From Micropterix aruncella (lineage: Eukaryota; Arthropoda; Insecta; Lepidoptera; Micropterigidae): a stretch of 64,000 bases of DNA. A model generated the notes under the pieces. The model was given only the letters and a program-made list of their open reading frames with translations, was not told the DNA's origin and made no database searches. Below are positions 45,335-56,935 of this stretch, one piece after another; position 1 is the stretch's first letter; each line of letters begins with the position of its first letter. Location of the stretch: the NCBI GenBank assembly GCA_944548615.1, contig OX155961.1, positions 12,648,239-12,712,238 of the forward strand, in the 5' to 3' direction. A program made the translations under genes and the position numbers.

Positions 45335-46151
45335 TTTTTTATTTATTTATTTAAGAATCAATTACTATAAAACATTGATGAGCTTACAAAAATAACAGGA
45401 ACCGAATGGCAAAACCTTAACCTTTTGCTTATTTGATTCTGTCACGCAACTGGGACTAGCCCGTTCTAGGGTGGACAGGACTCCAATATTACAATCAAGT
45501 TTGCTTGATTGCTTGGATGCTTACAAATGTAAAAGTTTTAGTAAAAAGCTAATAACACTAAATTGCCCTAAAATGTGGTCTTCAGAATAAAATAATAATA
45601 ATTTAAAAATATTAAAAGATAATATAATAAAAAAAATGCAATTCCATTATATAATCGGCAACAAATATAATATAAAATTCGATTAAATAATATAAATAAA
45701 GTTATATGTGAGAAAAGTAAGAAACAGTCATTAATATTTAATATATGTTAAGTAATATAGGATTTAATATACAAATACTTAGTCAAAAAAGTATAATTCA
45801 TTGTCAAAGTCAAATATTTTTTGGTAGTTAGTTCAATGTTAAAATATACTCAACATACATGTTTAAAAATATGTTAATAATGTGTGCACCTAAGTTTTAT
45901 TATACTATTATTTCTAACATTTGATGTATGGTTAGTCTGTCATGATTCGATAACCATTTCTTTAATTTATTTTTGATTTCCCTAAATGTCAAATTTAAAT
46001 TAGTGTATACGTCATTTATCAATTTAAATGCTAAAACATAAATATTTGGATCGAATACATACCTAATTTCTTCATATTGATTGATCACTGTGTGCCTGAT
46101 ACAACCTTGCCTAGTCGACTTAGCTATTCCTCCATACAGAATACAGGTCAT
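45335..46151 (-). pseudogene. LINE C-terminus with 3' UTR and AAAT tail
   Basis: The 83-codon frame (46151-45900) contains NQYEEIRYVFDPN, AFKLINDVYTNLN, and FREIKNKLKKWLSNHDRLTIHQMLEII, the typical end of a CR1/Jockey-like protein (K..N.LP, FK..LK.WL, Y...E.L). Downstream on the minus strand is a roughly 550-bp 3' untranslated region, shared in part with 38045-38260, ending in AAATAAATAAAT at 45340-45353. The frame is open to its natural stop; the RT part is lost. Confidence 0.7.
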
Positions 46152-46246
46152 TTAGTAAAATATCCATATTATATGGAAATTGATTACTATATTTTAATAT
46201 TCACGGTGTGTGTAATAAAAACACAGTCTTGCCTACTATACATGGG

Positions 46247-46430
46247 CGAAAACTAATTTACTGAGTGAAGTTTGTAGCACCCGACGTTACGGCGATGTTG
46301 CAACCACCGTTGTCCAGGGCAGACTGGACAATTGCAACATCGCTGAAACATCAGGTGCTACAAACTTAACCCGGTAAATTAGTTTTATCCTATTTATGAT
46401 GTCAAAAAATCGCGATAGGTTTGTTTTCAT
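46247..46430. mobile_element. PAL family, copy 5
   Basis: Arms (left AATTTACTGAGTGAAGTTTG, ACCCGACGTTACGGCGATG; right ATCGCTGAAACATCAGGTGC, ACAAACTTAACCCGGTAAAT) face each other over a short centre near 46315. The asymmetric end is TATGATGTCAAAAAATCGCG. It is the most diverged of the two-armed copies; the arms differ from each other at several sites. Confidence 0.8.
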
Positions 46431-47428
46431 ACATTCTTGCCTATTTACTGATAATACTTATGACACAAGCGACTAGCCTAAAAATCGATAGAGGAATAGA
46501 AAGAGAAAGCTGCATACGCCCCCCCCCTCCCCTTATATCCTTGTTTAGTCAAATCTGCTTCATAACCGACTCGAGGTATCAGGAGATCATGTCACACAAG
46601 GATGTATCAATTCAGAAACCATTCTTAAGCTCTCGATTGCAAATTTACTTCGAACTCGATTCGAAGCATCAAGAGATCATGTCACGCCAAGAAATATAAA
46701 TCCGATATATGCACAGGATACACTGTAGCAATGCTTATATCTCACTATGACAACGCTTCGACGTTATAATATGTCTGCTGTGTGATGATAATCGCGCATA
46801 GAGGGGGACAGATAGATAGATAGCTATATCTTTCTATTTCGCTATCGCATTCACTCACAGTACACCTTGGTACTCCTGCGGTCTATTCTAGTATGTTAAT
46901 GAACCCGACATATACATTAGACTGTATACATACATCTATACACGCGTTCAAAGGCGTGACACATCTGCTTTATATAGCATACACCTCGTTCGTAATCTGT
47001 GGCGGGCGCAGTCGAGATGTCTAGCCTCGGACGGTCTGGACAATTTAAAAGTCGTAAAGCGAAATTGACTCAGTCACGCGATAAAAGCCGTTCGAAAAAT
47101 CGTTTCGACGACCACAGAAATGCGACATTTTTATGTCGCCGGCATCGAATCCTTGTTAACACCTACAAGCGATAAAGTCGCCCGATTCAATTTGTCCGCG
47201 ACGACAACTGAATGACTAATTTGATTTATATGCGATTAATAGGGTGGCTGTATTAGATAATACAGATAGTAGTTGTATAAAATTTTATTGACTTTCAGAG
47301 CGACCGAGTGCATTAGGTGAATATATTTATAGTTTCAATATCAGTTTTTTTAATTGTGTAGGGTTACGTGTCCAGCAGTTAGCCACTGGTACACAAATAG
47401 TCATGCCTAGCGACTAAAAGGCCTGCCT
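46431..47428. other. Unassigned DNA, partly GC-rich
   Basis: TCAAGAGATCATGTCACGC and TCAGGAGATCATGTCACAC are near repeats (about 46577 and 46667). From 47018 a 53-codon frame (MSSLGRSGQFKSRKAKLTQS at its start) lies in CpG-richer DNA; it has no recognised motif and could be chance. No splice-supported gene model is possible by eye. Confidence 0.3.
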
Positions 47429-47528
47429 GACCCGCTCGCTCCCCAGTTGCGGCGACCCGCTCGCTCCCCAGTTGCGGCGACCCGCTCGCTCCCCAGTTGC
47501 GGCGACCCGCTTGCTCCCCAGTTGCGGC
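47429..47528. repeat. 25-bp minisatellite, four units
   Basis: GACCCGCTCGCTCCCCAGTT followed by GCGGC is repeated four times head to tail, with one C-to-T change in the last unit. A single related GACCCGCTCGCTAACTCCC occurs at 51870-51888. The block is much more GC-rich than its surroundings. Confidence 0.95.
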
Positions 47529-47759
47529 GAGCTCGCGCTGGCTGCTGCGTAATAGGTGATTTTAGTGGCAAAAGTAAAAAAAAAAACTAAATATTTTTTC
47601 GTTTGACATCTTCTCTTTCTGCATTACAAGAGTCCTAATTTTTTAGCTCGGTAGATATATTTAACTTACTCTTTTTGACATATTTCTAATGTATGTAGAG
47701 TTAGTAATTTAAAGCTAGTGGTTTGGGAGGGAGGTGGTCTACAATTAACCAAAATGCTA

Positions 47760-48319
47760 TGTCCAACAGTTAACCATGATTAATTGTATACCAAAGCATG
47801 GTTAATTATTAACCTGATTTTTTTAAGGTTCTGCAAAACGAGTTTCATATTTTTAATTATAGATGGGCCGGGTTAAAGAAAGCCACCTTGATTATCTGAC
47901 GCTTAACGCCAATCTATAAAGCTAACATGATTTTTACATAATGAGAAGAAAAAGCTTTTGAAGAATATACTGAATATTATGCTCAACACTGATCGCCTCA
48001 CTCAAAAGATTGCCGACGGGTTGCATATCAAATGGCTAGAGCCAATAAGAAAAACTGCATTCATGGACGTGCTTAACAGTGGCACATCCCTCCGGTGTGT
48101 GCCACAGTGTACCATAATGGTGTGAACAAAATTAGCCAAATTCCATTTTATTTAATAAGTGAATTTCCTCGAAAACCATTATTAAATAAAACAGTTCCTA
48201 AATGCAAATGTGTAGCCAACTAATATTTGTATGTCTTAACCATTGCAGACCATATTGAATTTTAAAGGAAAAAATATGCGCTTTGATGGCTAGAGATTTA
48301 GGTGGTTAACTGTTGAACA
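47760..48319. mobile_element. Probable 560-bp MITE with 19-bp imperfect inverted ends
   Basis: Left end TGTCCAACAGTTAACCATG is inverted at the right end (GGTGGTTAACTGTTGAACA), 16 of 19 matching. A third related word (TGTCCAGCAGTTAGCCACT) lies at 47370-47388. No frame, no clear target duplication. Confidence 0.45.
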
Positions 48320-50541
48320 GGTCACTATACATTTTTAACAATATTACGTTTATCTATCACATATATTTACTGAGTAAATTGCGATTTTACTGTCATCCGG
48401 AGGACACTCTTATTCAGCATCTTTAATTTTCCAAACACTATATATATTTTTCCTTGATATGTAGTTGCCACAAAATATTATGATCGAGATATAAATACAT
48501 CGAGATTCTTCATCTTGACCTCATCTAATAGCCAATAAGAAGTTAGTGTCGTATCGATACAGATACATCGATACTCGCTTGGGATTTGATTTCGTTCTTA
48601 TTAAGAACCCAATTTATTATATTAGGGACTTTGACAGTATTAAATCTTTGATTATTATTTTTATGAAAAAAAAATAAAACAATTTATATTACTAAATCCA
48701 ATCATTTTGATAATTGATGAAATTTTATTGACTTTCTATATTGACTATTTCTATTGCGCCATTTATGTTGTTGTAATTACCTATATATTACTTATTTGAC
48801 TATTTTATAACTAACTCTTGGTTTTTATATTTTGACTAATTGTTTTTTATTTATAACTACCTAGGTATTTCAGCATCTCATGTTATTTTAAAAAGATTTT
48901 ATATTTTTATTACAAATTTTATTATCATATATATTTTATTTTTATAGTCGATTTTATACTTTTAAAATATACTCAATCTGTCAAAATGTGTTATACCACA
49001 AAATTAGGTAAAATAATTTGACTATACCAAGAGTAGGGATACATACCAAATGGTTTATAAAAAAAAAAAAATGGAAGCATTAGCAGCAAGATATAAAATT
49101 GTAACTGCCCAAACCTATTTAAATATCCGAGTCAATAGATGTCGGTGCTGAGCCGAATGGTGAATACATTTGAGCATTATTATTATATAAAAAATGTGAA
49201 AAACTAAACCTCAATAACAATAGATATTTACCTAATACATAAATAGAGAAGAGTTGAAGTAAAAGCTTTATTCACTTATTATGATCTTCCGTCGTTAATT
49301 CTTCTTGTAGTTGTTGGGTCTATTGAAGTAAATGAATTACTCACATTAAATTGCTGATTGGATTGCTTGATATCTTGAACAACCCGTAGTTTGCTAATTG
49401 TTTCTGAACACGCTGTGTCGCCTACCGCAATTATCGTATGTTACCATAAGATAAAACGATAATGTAACTATTTAATTACATGACTCTCCTCCTCTTCCAC
49501 GCGGTTACTGTTGACGTATCATAAAACGTGGCTTAGTTGTATAGAAATATTTCTGTTACACAGGTGCATCATTAGCAAATCCAATTACAGCGCAAGAGTA
49601 ATGAATTCTCAAAAATACTGAATAATAATAACCCAAAAAACTTTTTTCGGCGTTCATTACGACATAAGCCAGGATAAACGAAAATGAAATTATATCTGTT
49701 TTTTTAATTATAAAATTGTGGCTGCCCTACTTTCTGTCTCTTTGTCTGAGACTATGATATCTAAAGATCGTTTGTTTCCTAAAATTTCAATACTTGTATT
49801 TTATTCGTCAATGACAAGAACTGATTAAATTAATCTTCTGTAGTTGGATGACTGTGAAAACACATTTTCAAAATTTAGCATTTCTTTTGAATTGACCTGC
49901 CCGCTTTTAAGTTACAAAAGGTGAAAGCTTTAAAGGTCATAACTTTATAACCCGTTAACCATTTAAAAAAAAATGGTACTTAAGAAAAGTATGATAAGTG
50001 ATATTTTAGCAAAATTAAGTTACAAAGTTTTCCTACGTTAATTTAATATCCGCTATCATCGAGCATAGTTTCTTATTAGTCATAAGTAATGTATCTAATT
50101 TAATCATAAGTAATGTAAATAAACGTATTATTTATTGTAAGTGAAATTTATTGCAATTGAATGGACGAAGAAAACAAAAATACTGATAAAGTATTGTAAG
50201 TCACATAGAATATTCATCTTTGCTTGTGCCTAAATATGCCCTCCCCTCACCCCTCCCTAAATCCGGGTAACAATTATTCAATTTAATTTTTTGTCTCCAA
50301 TTTGTTTAATTATCAATGGATCTATTTCATAAGCAGCTGTCATACAAATGGATCCTAGCCCAGTGCCTGTATCTGGCAAAGTACTCATACGTTTAAATTT
50401 AAGTCTTAGCTTCGTCAAGAAACTTTTTCCTTTCCACCCTATCCTGGGCGTGTTTTCCAGTTGTTCACTCCAAGTGCAAGGGCTTTAACCAAAGAATCAA
50501 TCCATCGCAGTTTTGGTCATCCAAATTTACGATGTTCTTCA
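48320..50541. other. Unassigned AT-rich DNA
   Basis: Long low-complexity A/T-rich stretch. GATACAGATACATCGATACT near 48557 has small internal repeats. No gene, RNA or repeat of this window recognised. Confidence 0.4.
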
Positions 50542-50549
50542 GGTTTACC

Positions 50550-50694
50550 CAGTGCCGGATTTACGTATAACCTACACAAGCTATAGCTTAGGTCTCCATC
50601 GTCGTCTGAATGTTTGAGAGCCCTAAGGGGCCCCGAGAAGTGCGAACGAGATTTCAACGGCCTAAGGGCCCCTACATGGGCTAGTCCGGTATTG
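50550..50694. mobile_element. 145-bp hAT MITE with perfect 8-bp target duplication
   Basis: GGTTTACC flanks it exactly at 50542-50549 and 50695-50702. Ends CAGTGCCGGATTTACG and GCTAGTCCGGTATTG are imperfect inverted repeats starting CAGTGCCGG; the interior GGGGCCC-rich segment is common in hAT elements of this kind. No transposase. Confidence 0.9.
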
Positions 50695-50702
50695 GGTTTA
50701 CC

Positions 50703-51071
50703 ACAATAGATGCATTTCAATGGCTGTTCTATACACAAAAGACATAAGCGAAAGTTCGTACCTATTTATTTTATACATACATACCTAGTACCTAAAGTGA
50801 CAAATGCCACAAGTCATTGCTTAATCTACACGCCAAATGTCGAGGAGTCATTATGTCTTATGATTATTAATCATTTCAATAACAACTCGCTAACATTGAT
50901 CGATTGGATGTGTAGCTGAAGCAGTAAATGCACGGCCGCTTATCATAAACCAATAAACTATCATGGAACTAGTGATGAAAGATTCAAAGACATCAATAAA
51001 GATGTTTAGCATAACCTTACCTTAAGAGCTCAGTTGCGAAATTTAAATTAGGTACATAGTACCTTGGACTT
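50703..51071. other. Unassigned DNA
   Basis: No gene or repeat recognised between the hAT MITE and the GCR cluster. Confidence 0.35.
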
Positions 51072-51800
51072 TAGAGCTGTCAACTGCAACGGGCGAATCT
51101 GTCACCCTAGAAAGGTATAACTAGAGTTGTCAACTACAACGGGCAAGCCCGTCACCTCAGGAAGTTTTAACGATTAGTCGTTCTATCTCCCTGGAGTGAG
51201 CGCAGAAGACTTGGACAGAACAGTCCACCGTCAAAGCTCCGCTACAAACAAGGAGTGTTACAAACGAGATAACAAGGAGTGTTACCCAGCGGGCTTACAC
51301 TCACGCCCTTACTTCCAATTGCGACCAGATTACTCCAGTCTCTCGATTGGTTACGAGTTCGAGGTCGCTTGTGCGGTCCTCTCCCTTACGAAGCGGTGAA
51401 ACGGTGTATACCGAATCTATTGCGGACCAAGGTATCCTTTGCCCGGCTGTTCACCGAGGATCGGGTAGCCGATGGTCGTTTCAAGAGCAGTCGCCGTAAG
51501 GTCCGCAACCACCCCCGCTCTATAGGAAACAGTACTGCTTCCAGACTCCCCCGACTGTTAGTCAGAGTGCGCAATCGATTGTCTTACGCCGCACGGTGCG
51601 CAGACCGTCCAGGAGCGCCAGAAGGTCGATTCCCAGGGTAAACTAACCATAAGGCCAGAGTCCTACCCAGGCTCGCACTTCATGCGTGGAGGCCGTCGGA
51701 AAGGTGTTGACCCGTGAGTGTGACCAACCCTGAACAGAATGGGTCTTCGTGGCCAACTCAGCCACGAAGGGCCCATTAACTCCCACAAGCCACTGGTATT
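51072..51800 (-). mobile_element. GCR family, copy 8, near full length, with an extra 3' end
   Basis: Read on the minus strand: head (GGGCCCTTCGTGGCTGAGTT, GACCCATTCTGTTCAGGG), middle, and 3' end (ACGGGCTTGCCCGTTGTAG, then GTTGACAACTCTAG). Beyond it (51072-51112) lies a second, partial 3' end, so two copies abut. A 120-codon frame at 51279-51641 on the plus strand equals the minus-strand frames of copies 1 and 6. Confidence 0.85.
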
Positions 51801-51889
51801 AGTCATGCCAATATTCGACAAATGGGACGTTGTTGATCCGGGCAATCTAGCGATCTAAAAAGGGCTGCCTGACCCGCTCGCTAACTCCC

Positions 51890-52940
51890 TAAAAAGGTAT
51901 AGCGATATGTAATCATTCTTTAACCGTGGGGTGTCACGCAGAGACTTATGGATAACACAGTCCACCGAGAGGCACTGGAAAGTGAACCCAGCGGGCCAGC
52001 CTGACGATATTACTACCAAATTTGGCCGGATATCCCTATCCTTCGGTCTGGTCCCGGGTTCGAGATCGACCTGACACAAACTATTATTCAGTTTGAATAT
52101 ATCGAGAACCGAGCGTCCCTTTTCCGCCATGGTCACTCGGGAATGGGTAGCCAACGAATCGATTAATGGATAGTGACTTCAGGTCGACAACTACCCCCGC
52201 TGTCCTAGGAAATATAAATCTCCAAACCCCCCTGGTTATTAGCCGGATGGGAAGTTGGTCGTTGTCGACTACAACGAGCGAACCCGTCATCCCAGGCTAG
52301 TATAACAATATGTGATCGTTCACATTAGCGTAGAAGACATAGACAATGACAATCCACTATCTAGCTCCGCCAACTAGGCGGCGAGAGACCAACTCTTACC
52401 GCCCGCCACCGGGTAGTTAACCCAGCGGGCAGACCAAGCGGGCTGGTTAGATTTCTACCGACTGGTTAGGGGTTCGCGGTCGCTTACGCGGTCCTCTCCC
52501 TTGCGGAGCGGGGATTCGGTGTCTACCGAATTTATCGCGGACCACGGCGTCCTTTATCCGGTTGTTCACCCGGTATCGGGTAGCCGATAGGTCGTTTCAA
52601 GAGCTGTTACTCCTAGGTTAACAACCACCCCCGCTCTCACAAAGCCGTTGCCAGACCGCCCCCTCCCTAAATTATCAATCGGAATGAACGATCGATTAGG
52701 TGGAGCCGTACGATGCGCAAACCGTCGAAGAGCGACTGAAGGACGATTCCTAGTAGCCGGATGGGCAGCGTGTCTATCAAGACGGACAGTGACCAACCGC
52801 CCAGTTCCGCTTGAGGCATTTCCCCGAATCCGCGATCTGCTGATCCCAACCGCCTCCGAATACAAGATTACAGCCTTGGTAGAAACTCACAGCGGTCCTG
52901 ACAGGTTAAGTTCTTTTACGAGGAGGCTACCAGACAGAAG
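51890..52940 (-). mobile_element. Two old, diverged GCR copies in tandem
   Basis: The parts 51930-52262 and 52262-52760 each repeat GCR landmarks in order on the minus strand with many changes: CGAACCCGTCATC, CCCAGCGGGC, GGTTCGCGGTCGC, GCGGTCCTCTCCCTTGCGG, CGGGTAGCCGATAGGTCG, AACAACCACCCCCGCTC. They differ from copy 8 far more than the other copies differ from one another, so they represent an older wave or a subfamily. Frames of 60-99 codons on both strands are composition-driven. Confidence 0.7.
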
Positions 52941-53062
52941 TTGAGCTGTGAGTTTTATTTATATTTTAGTGCGTTTCTTTGCCTTTTTTGGATTCAATTT
53001 GCTGGCTATTTTCTATTATACGACTATTGGGAAGCAAACAAAAACAATAAATAATTACATAA

Positions 53063-53875
53063 TCCATACTAATATTATAAAGAGGTAAAGTTTGTGAGGT
53101 TGTAGGAAGTAATCTCTGGATCTACTGAACCGATTTTGAAAATTCTTTTACCAATAGAAATCTACTGTATTTGTCATAGGCTATATATTAATCCAAAAAA
53201 TGAAAAGACTTTTTCGTGGAAGTCGGATTTGCAAAGCAAGTCGGAGGAAAATCGGTCGAACGAAAACGTTTCTACCTAACGCTGCCCGATGAGAGATATA
53301 TGATTAAGTTACAGAGAAAAGTTCTAGAGCTTGATAATGCCTACAAAAAAGTCAGCGACAGCATAGGACTGACTTTTATATTTAAGTCACAAAAAATAGT
53401 TTTTTATATAAAAAAAATAATTTAAATCGTTAGGTCATCAACAATTATGAATTCTTATCAAAATAAGTAAATTTATCGTCTCAAGTGTTTAAAACAAAAG
53501 ACTTTTCCATTAAACTGCATATAATATCCCTTTTACTGCATAAATGGTTAGAGATAATATGACATAGGTATGAAACCGCCACCGTATCTCGGGTTGGAAC
53601 TCCTGAAAGATAATATATCTAATATAGTATACAGAGAAGTTTTGAACATTTAAACATAGTTAATTCAATCATAATCATTTCATTTACTCATTTGAAAACC
53701 GATAATATAGCCAAATTGGCATGCAAATACATACATACATATGTAGTAAAAATATAACCCTCCTTTTGGCAGTGAGGAAATAAATCATAGCAATCAGTAC
53801 TAACCGAACCACACTCATAATTTCATCACCAGTCAAAAGTTTTACCGCCCAACGAAGTGGGCACGGTTCAGCTAG
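53063..53875 (+). mobile_element. Helitron, non-autonomous, 813 bp
   Basis: Starts TCCATACTAATATTATAAAG after an A and ends GCCCAACGAAGTGGGCACGG then TTCAGCTAG before a T. The stem GCCCAACGAAGTGGGC just before the end is the Helitron terminal hairpin. The start segment (TTTGTGAGGTTGTAGGAAGT, ATAGAAATCTACTG) is shared with the inverse copy at 55481-56001. A 69-codon frame inside (53216-53425) is not Rep or helicase. Confidence 0.85.
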
Positions 53876-53974
53876 TGTGTTATATTTTTTTAATGATGAT
53901 TAAGTTATGCCCTTGAGCGACTACTACTTGTGCAAAATATTTCATATAAATAAGAGGCATATGTTAAGACGGAT

Positions 53975-54250
53975 AAAAATTCATTAGATATCTGTGAAGG
54001 CAAATTATTCCGCAGGATATTCGGTTCCACACAGGAGGATGGCGTGTGGAAAACACTAGCAAACGTAGAAATGTATAAACTGTATAATGATGTGCATGTT
54101 GGTGTGATTCCTGAAAAACGCAAAGCTCAGGTGGTTAGCGCATGGGAAAGCAGCCAGACACTAATCGGCGTCTGTCTTGTAAATAGCTGCCGAAAAGTAA
54201 TAGGAGCTTGCGAGATGAATCAATATCGTTCAGTTCACTCATTACACTGA
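53975..54250 (+). pseudogene. RTE-like LINE C-terminal fragment
   Basis: In one frame: CEGKLFRRIFGSTQEDGVWK, then LANVEMYKLYNDVHVGVIPE. The pattern E.K.LR.I.GP..E.GVW....N.EL..LY.d.d......R is the conserved segment after the RT domain in RTE-like and related craniofacial-protein-like LINE products. The continuation should read R..WAGH.. but does not, so the frame is corrupt from about 54110 on. Confidence 0.75.
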
Positions 54251-54284
54251 GAATAAGTAAATACACTTAAAGATTATAAGACAG

Positions 54285-54650
54285 GATAAAGACTGCCGTT
54301 ACAAAAAGTGTACTAATGTTTTTATAATTATTTGTATTACGGTTTTACTCGTATTATGAAATATTTGTGGTTTATGGATTTATCGATAAAGACACATATT
54401 TATATGTATATTTTTATAATGCCCTCAATCAGACCTTTCGTTTGACACTAAACACGATATTTTTATATGATAGTTTATTGACCTTCGGAAATTTAAGTAT
54501 TTAGGCACCTATTAACTTAATATTAGAACAGTTAAGTTACCCCATGACAATCGAGATGACATAACGATTCTAACATTACTATCTACTTCTAAATCGGTTC
54601 GAGCGTTTAGAAGTTATATATTTTTTTGTTGGGCAGTCGTGAAAAAATAT
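54285..54650 (-). mobile_element. Dispersed repeat family W, copy 3
   Basis: Inverse of 34940-35335: GACTGCCGTTACAAAAAGTG at one end, CCTCAATCAGACCTTTCG in the middle, and TTCGAGCGTTTAGAAGTTAT with TTGTTGGGCAGTCGTG at the other. It directly abuts family T copy 2. Confidence 0.75.
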
Positions 54651-55016
54651 AACGATGTAATACACGAAAATACGCATGTTTAAACAAGGATTACTTATAT
54701 AAGGCGGACTGTGGTTCCAATGTATGAATTGACATGACGCGGAACGGTGTTGGCGTTATGATAGTTACCATGTCGTAATGTTAAATCATAACGTTATTTC
54801 TAAAATAAAAGGGATCTCGTTTCTAACATGACAGCATGTAGTAGTATACGTAGGTACGGTTATAGTCGGACAGATGAATCATGTTGAAACTACAGTATTC
54901 TGTTATTAACGTATTGACCGAAAGGACAATGTGATACATATAATCATGTAATGGAGTTTCAACAAAAATCATTGTAATGCAACAAAATTACGATTGAAAC
55001 ATCGTTATTCTATATA
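54651..55016 (+). mobile_element. Dispersed repeat family T, copy 2
   Basis: Matches 7420-7806 in order: ATGTAATACACGAAAATACG, AACAAGGATTACTTATATA, TAACATGACAGCATG, AAAATTACGATTGAAACATC. No coding sequence. Confidence 0.75.
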
Positions 55017-55480
55017 AAACCGAGGCACCGCCGTGTAAGCGGTGTGTCTATGTTGGTGATGCCCTTTTCGTTCTCTATATGAAATTAAGCTACTGTTTAC
55101 ATTTAACTACTGTGCCTCTGCGGTTATTATATTTACCAACACGCGCATAATATATGACGGATTAATTTATATTTTCAACGCAAGCTTTTCACTGCTGTCA
55201 AGAGACGCTGGCGTTTCATAATACAAAGTAGCTAGTTCGCTAAAATTAACTATTTATTAAAAGAAGCACTCGTGCCAAGAAAATAAGGATTTTTAAATTG
55301 TATTTAACGTGTAATAGCCCGAGGCTATTAAACGTCATCTCTCTTTTTCTCATCGTTTTAAAACCCTTTTTATAAAGTTACCCTTCTGCTCCAATTTACT
55401 ATGCAGTACTGTATTTTATAATTTATGTAAGTATGTATTGCATTACATTTTTACCTGACTATATTTAAATATATAATACA
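55017..55480. other. Unassigned DNA with a small hairpin
   Basis: CACCGC-CGTGTAA-GCGGTG at 55029-55047 is a short hairpin; GAGGCAC (55024) and GTGCCTC (55115) face each other about 90 bases apart. ATAGCCCGAGGCTATTA at 55313-55329 is another small stem-loop. Nothing coding is recognised. Confidence 0.4.
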
Positions 55481-56001
55481 CTAGCTGACCCGTGCCGACT
55501 TCGTTGGGCGGTAAAACTTTTTACTTGTGATGAAATTATGAGTGTGTTTTGGTTAGTGCTGAGTGCTATGATTTATTTCCTGACTGCCAAATGAAGGGTT
55601 ATATTTTCACTGCATATGTATGTATGTATTTGCATGCCAATTTGACTATATTACCGTTATTTGTGAGTGTCTTCTTGTGAGTGTCTTATTTGTTAGTGTT
55701 TTATCTCTATAACTATTTATGCAGTAAAACTGAAATTATATGCAGTAAAAGGGAAAAGTCTTTTGTTTTAAAGTTAAGGCAGCGTTCGTTAGAAACGTTT
55801 TCGTTCGACCGTTTCTTCCGACTTACTTTGGAAATCCGACTACCACGTAAAAGTCTTTTAATTTTTCGGATTAATATATAGCCTACGACACTCACAAATA
55901 ACGTGGCTTTCTATTGGTAAAAGAATTTTCACAATCGGTTCAGTAGATCCATTACTTCCTACAACGTCACAAACTTTACCTCTTTATAATATTAGTATAG
56001 A
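55481..56001 (-). mobile_element. Helitron, non-autonomous, 521 bp, inverse relative of 53063-53875
   Basis: On the minus strand it starts TCTATACTAATATTATAAAG after an A and ends GCCCAACGAAGTCGGCACGG then GTCAGCTAG before a T. It shares both ends and the ATCTACTGAACCGATT segment with the 813-bp copy and is about 290 bp shorter inside. Two 60-66 codon frames within are not significant. Confidence 0.85.
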
Positions 56002-56039
56002 TGTATTTTTTCACGTCATTGACTAAGTTTTCTTCATAA

Positions 56040-56152
56040 TAAACTTTATCGTATATTTTACTTTCGATTTACGAAATAGTCCTTGTTATCCAAGTTTACG
56101 ATTATCCGACGTACCTTCGGTCCACGTTACCTCGGATAAGCGAGGTCACCCT
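56040..56152. mobile_element. Possible pogo/Tigger-type terminal fragment
   Basis: The piece ends CGGATAAGCGAGGTCACCCTG followed by TA; its inverse, CAGGGTGACCTCGCTTATCC, is the kind of end seen in pogo/Tigger elements of the Tc1/mariner group. Only one end is present, so the call rests on resemblance alone. Confidence 0.4.
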
Positions 56153-56554
56153 GTACTATTAAAATTGCAGTGTATCTGGTTTCGTATTTTAACATTTTGA
56201 TAATGATATTCCCACTTTTCTGAATTGACTACACGTGTAGTTATTTGATTAACAACAACAACACTGAGCAACAGTTTGCAAGATTCATGCAAGATAACCA
56301 GAAAAAAACTGTAATAACTTCAGGATCGTTAAATAAGAGCTATGTCAATTTAAACTGAAATAAAATCAAAACGCTATAAGATAGCAATATCATGTTTTAG
56401 AATATAAATATTGGTCTATGATATTTATATTTATAAAATATATTTTGTAAATATCTTGTAAAATCCTATAATCTATTTTTCTAATCAACTGTGAGAGATA
56501 ATACAAGAATCGCGAGCATACTGATAACAATTAAATATATTAAAAGGAATAAAA
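56153..56554. other. AT-rich spacer
   Basis: No gene or repeat recognised. Confidence 0.35.
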
Positions 56555-56935
56555 ACATGACGTTACAAAAAGTGAACACCTTTATTTTTAATTATTTTTT
56601 AAATGAAATATTAGTGGTTTATATATTAATCCATATATATATAAGCATATATGTATTCGGACTGTAATCAATAAGACCTCTAATTTGACACTAAACACTA
56701 GATATTTATGATATTTTTTTGTTATTTGGAGATTTGTACATTTAGACAACTATTTACTTGATGTTTGGACAGATAATGTACCCTTTTACACTCTGGATGA
56801 CATAAAGATTTTAACAATACTTCTAAGTCGGTTGGAGCGTTTAGAAGTTATGGTGGCATAAAGAAACGGAAAACATACATAGATGAACCCTGAACATTAC
56901 ACTCCTTTTTTGTTGGGCAGTAATCACATCTACCC
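56555..56935 (-). mobile_element. Dispersed repeat family W, copy 4
   Basis: Inverse copy with ACGTTACAAAAAGTGAACAC, ATCAATAAGACCTCTAATTT, GGAGCGTTTAGAAGTTATGG, AAACGGAAAACATACATAG and TTGTTGGGCAGTAATCAC. At the point of the TA tract in copy 1 it has only a short TATATATATAAGCATATATG. Confidence 0.75.

Noticed and set aside
46960..47560. A host-gene promoter and first exon
   Set aside because: CpG-richer DNA and a 53-codon frame exist, but there is no supported splice site, no known protein, and no downstream exon.
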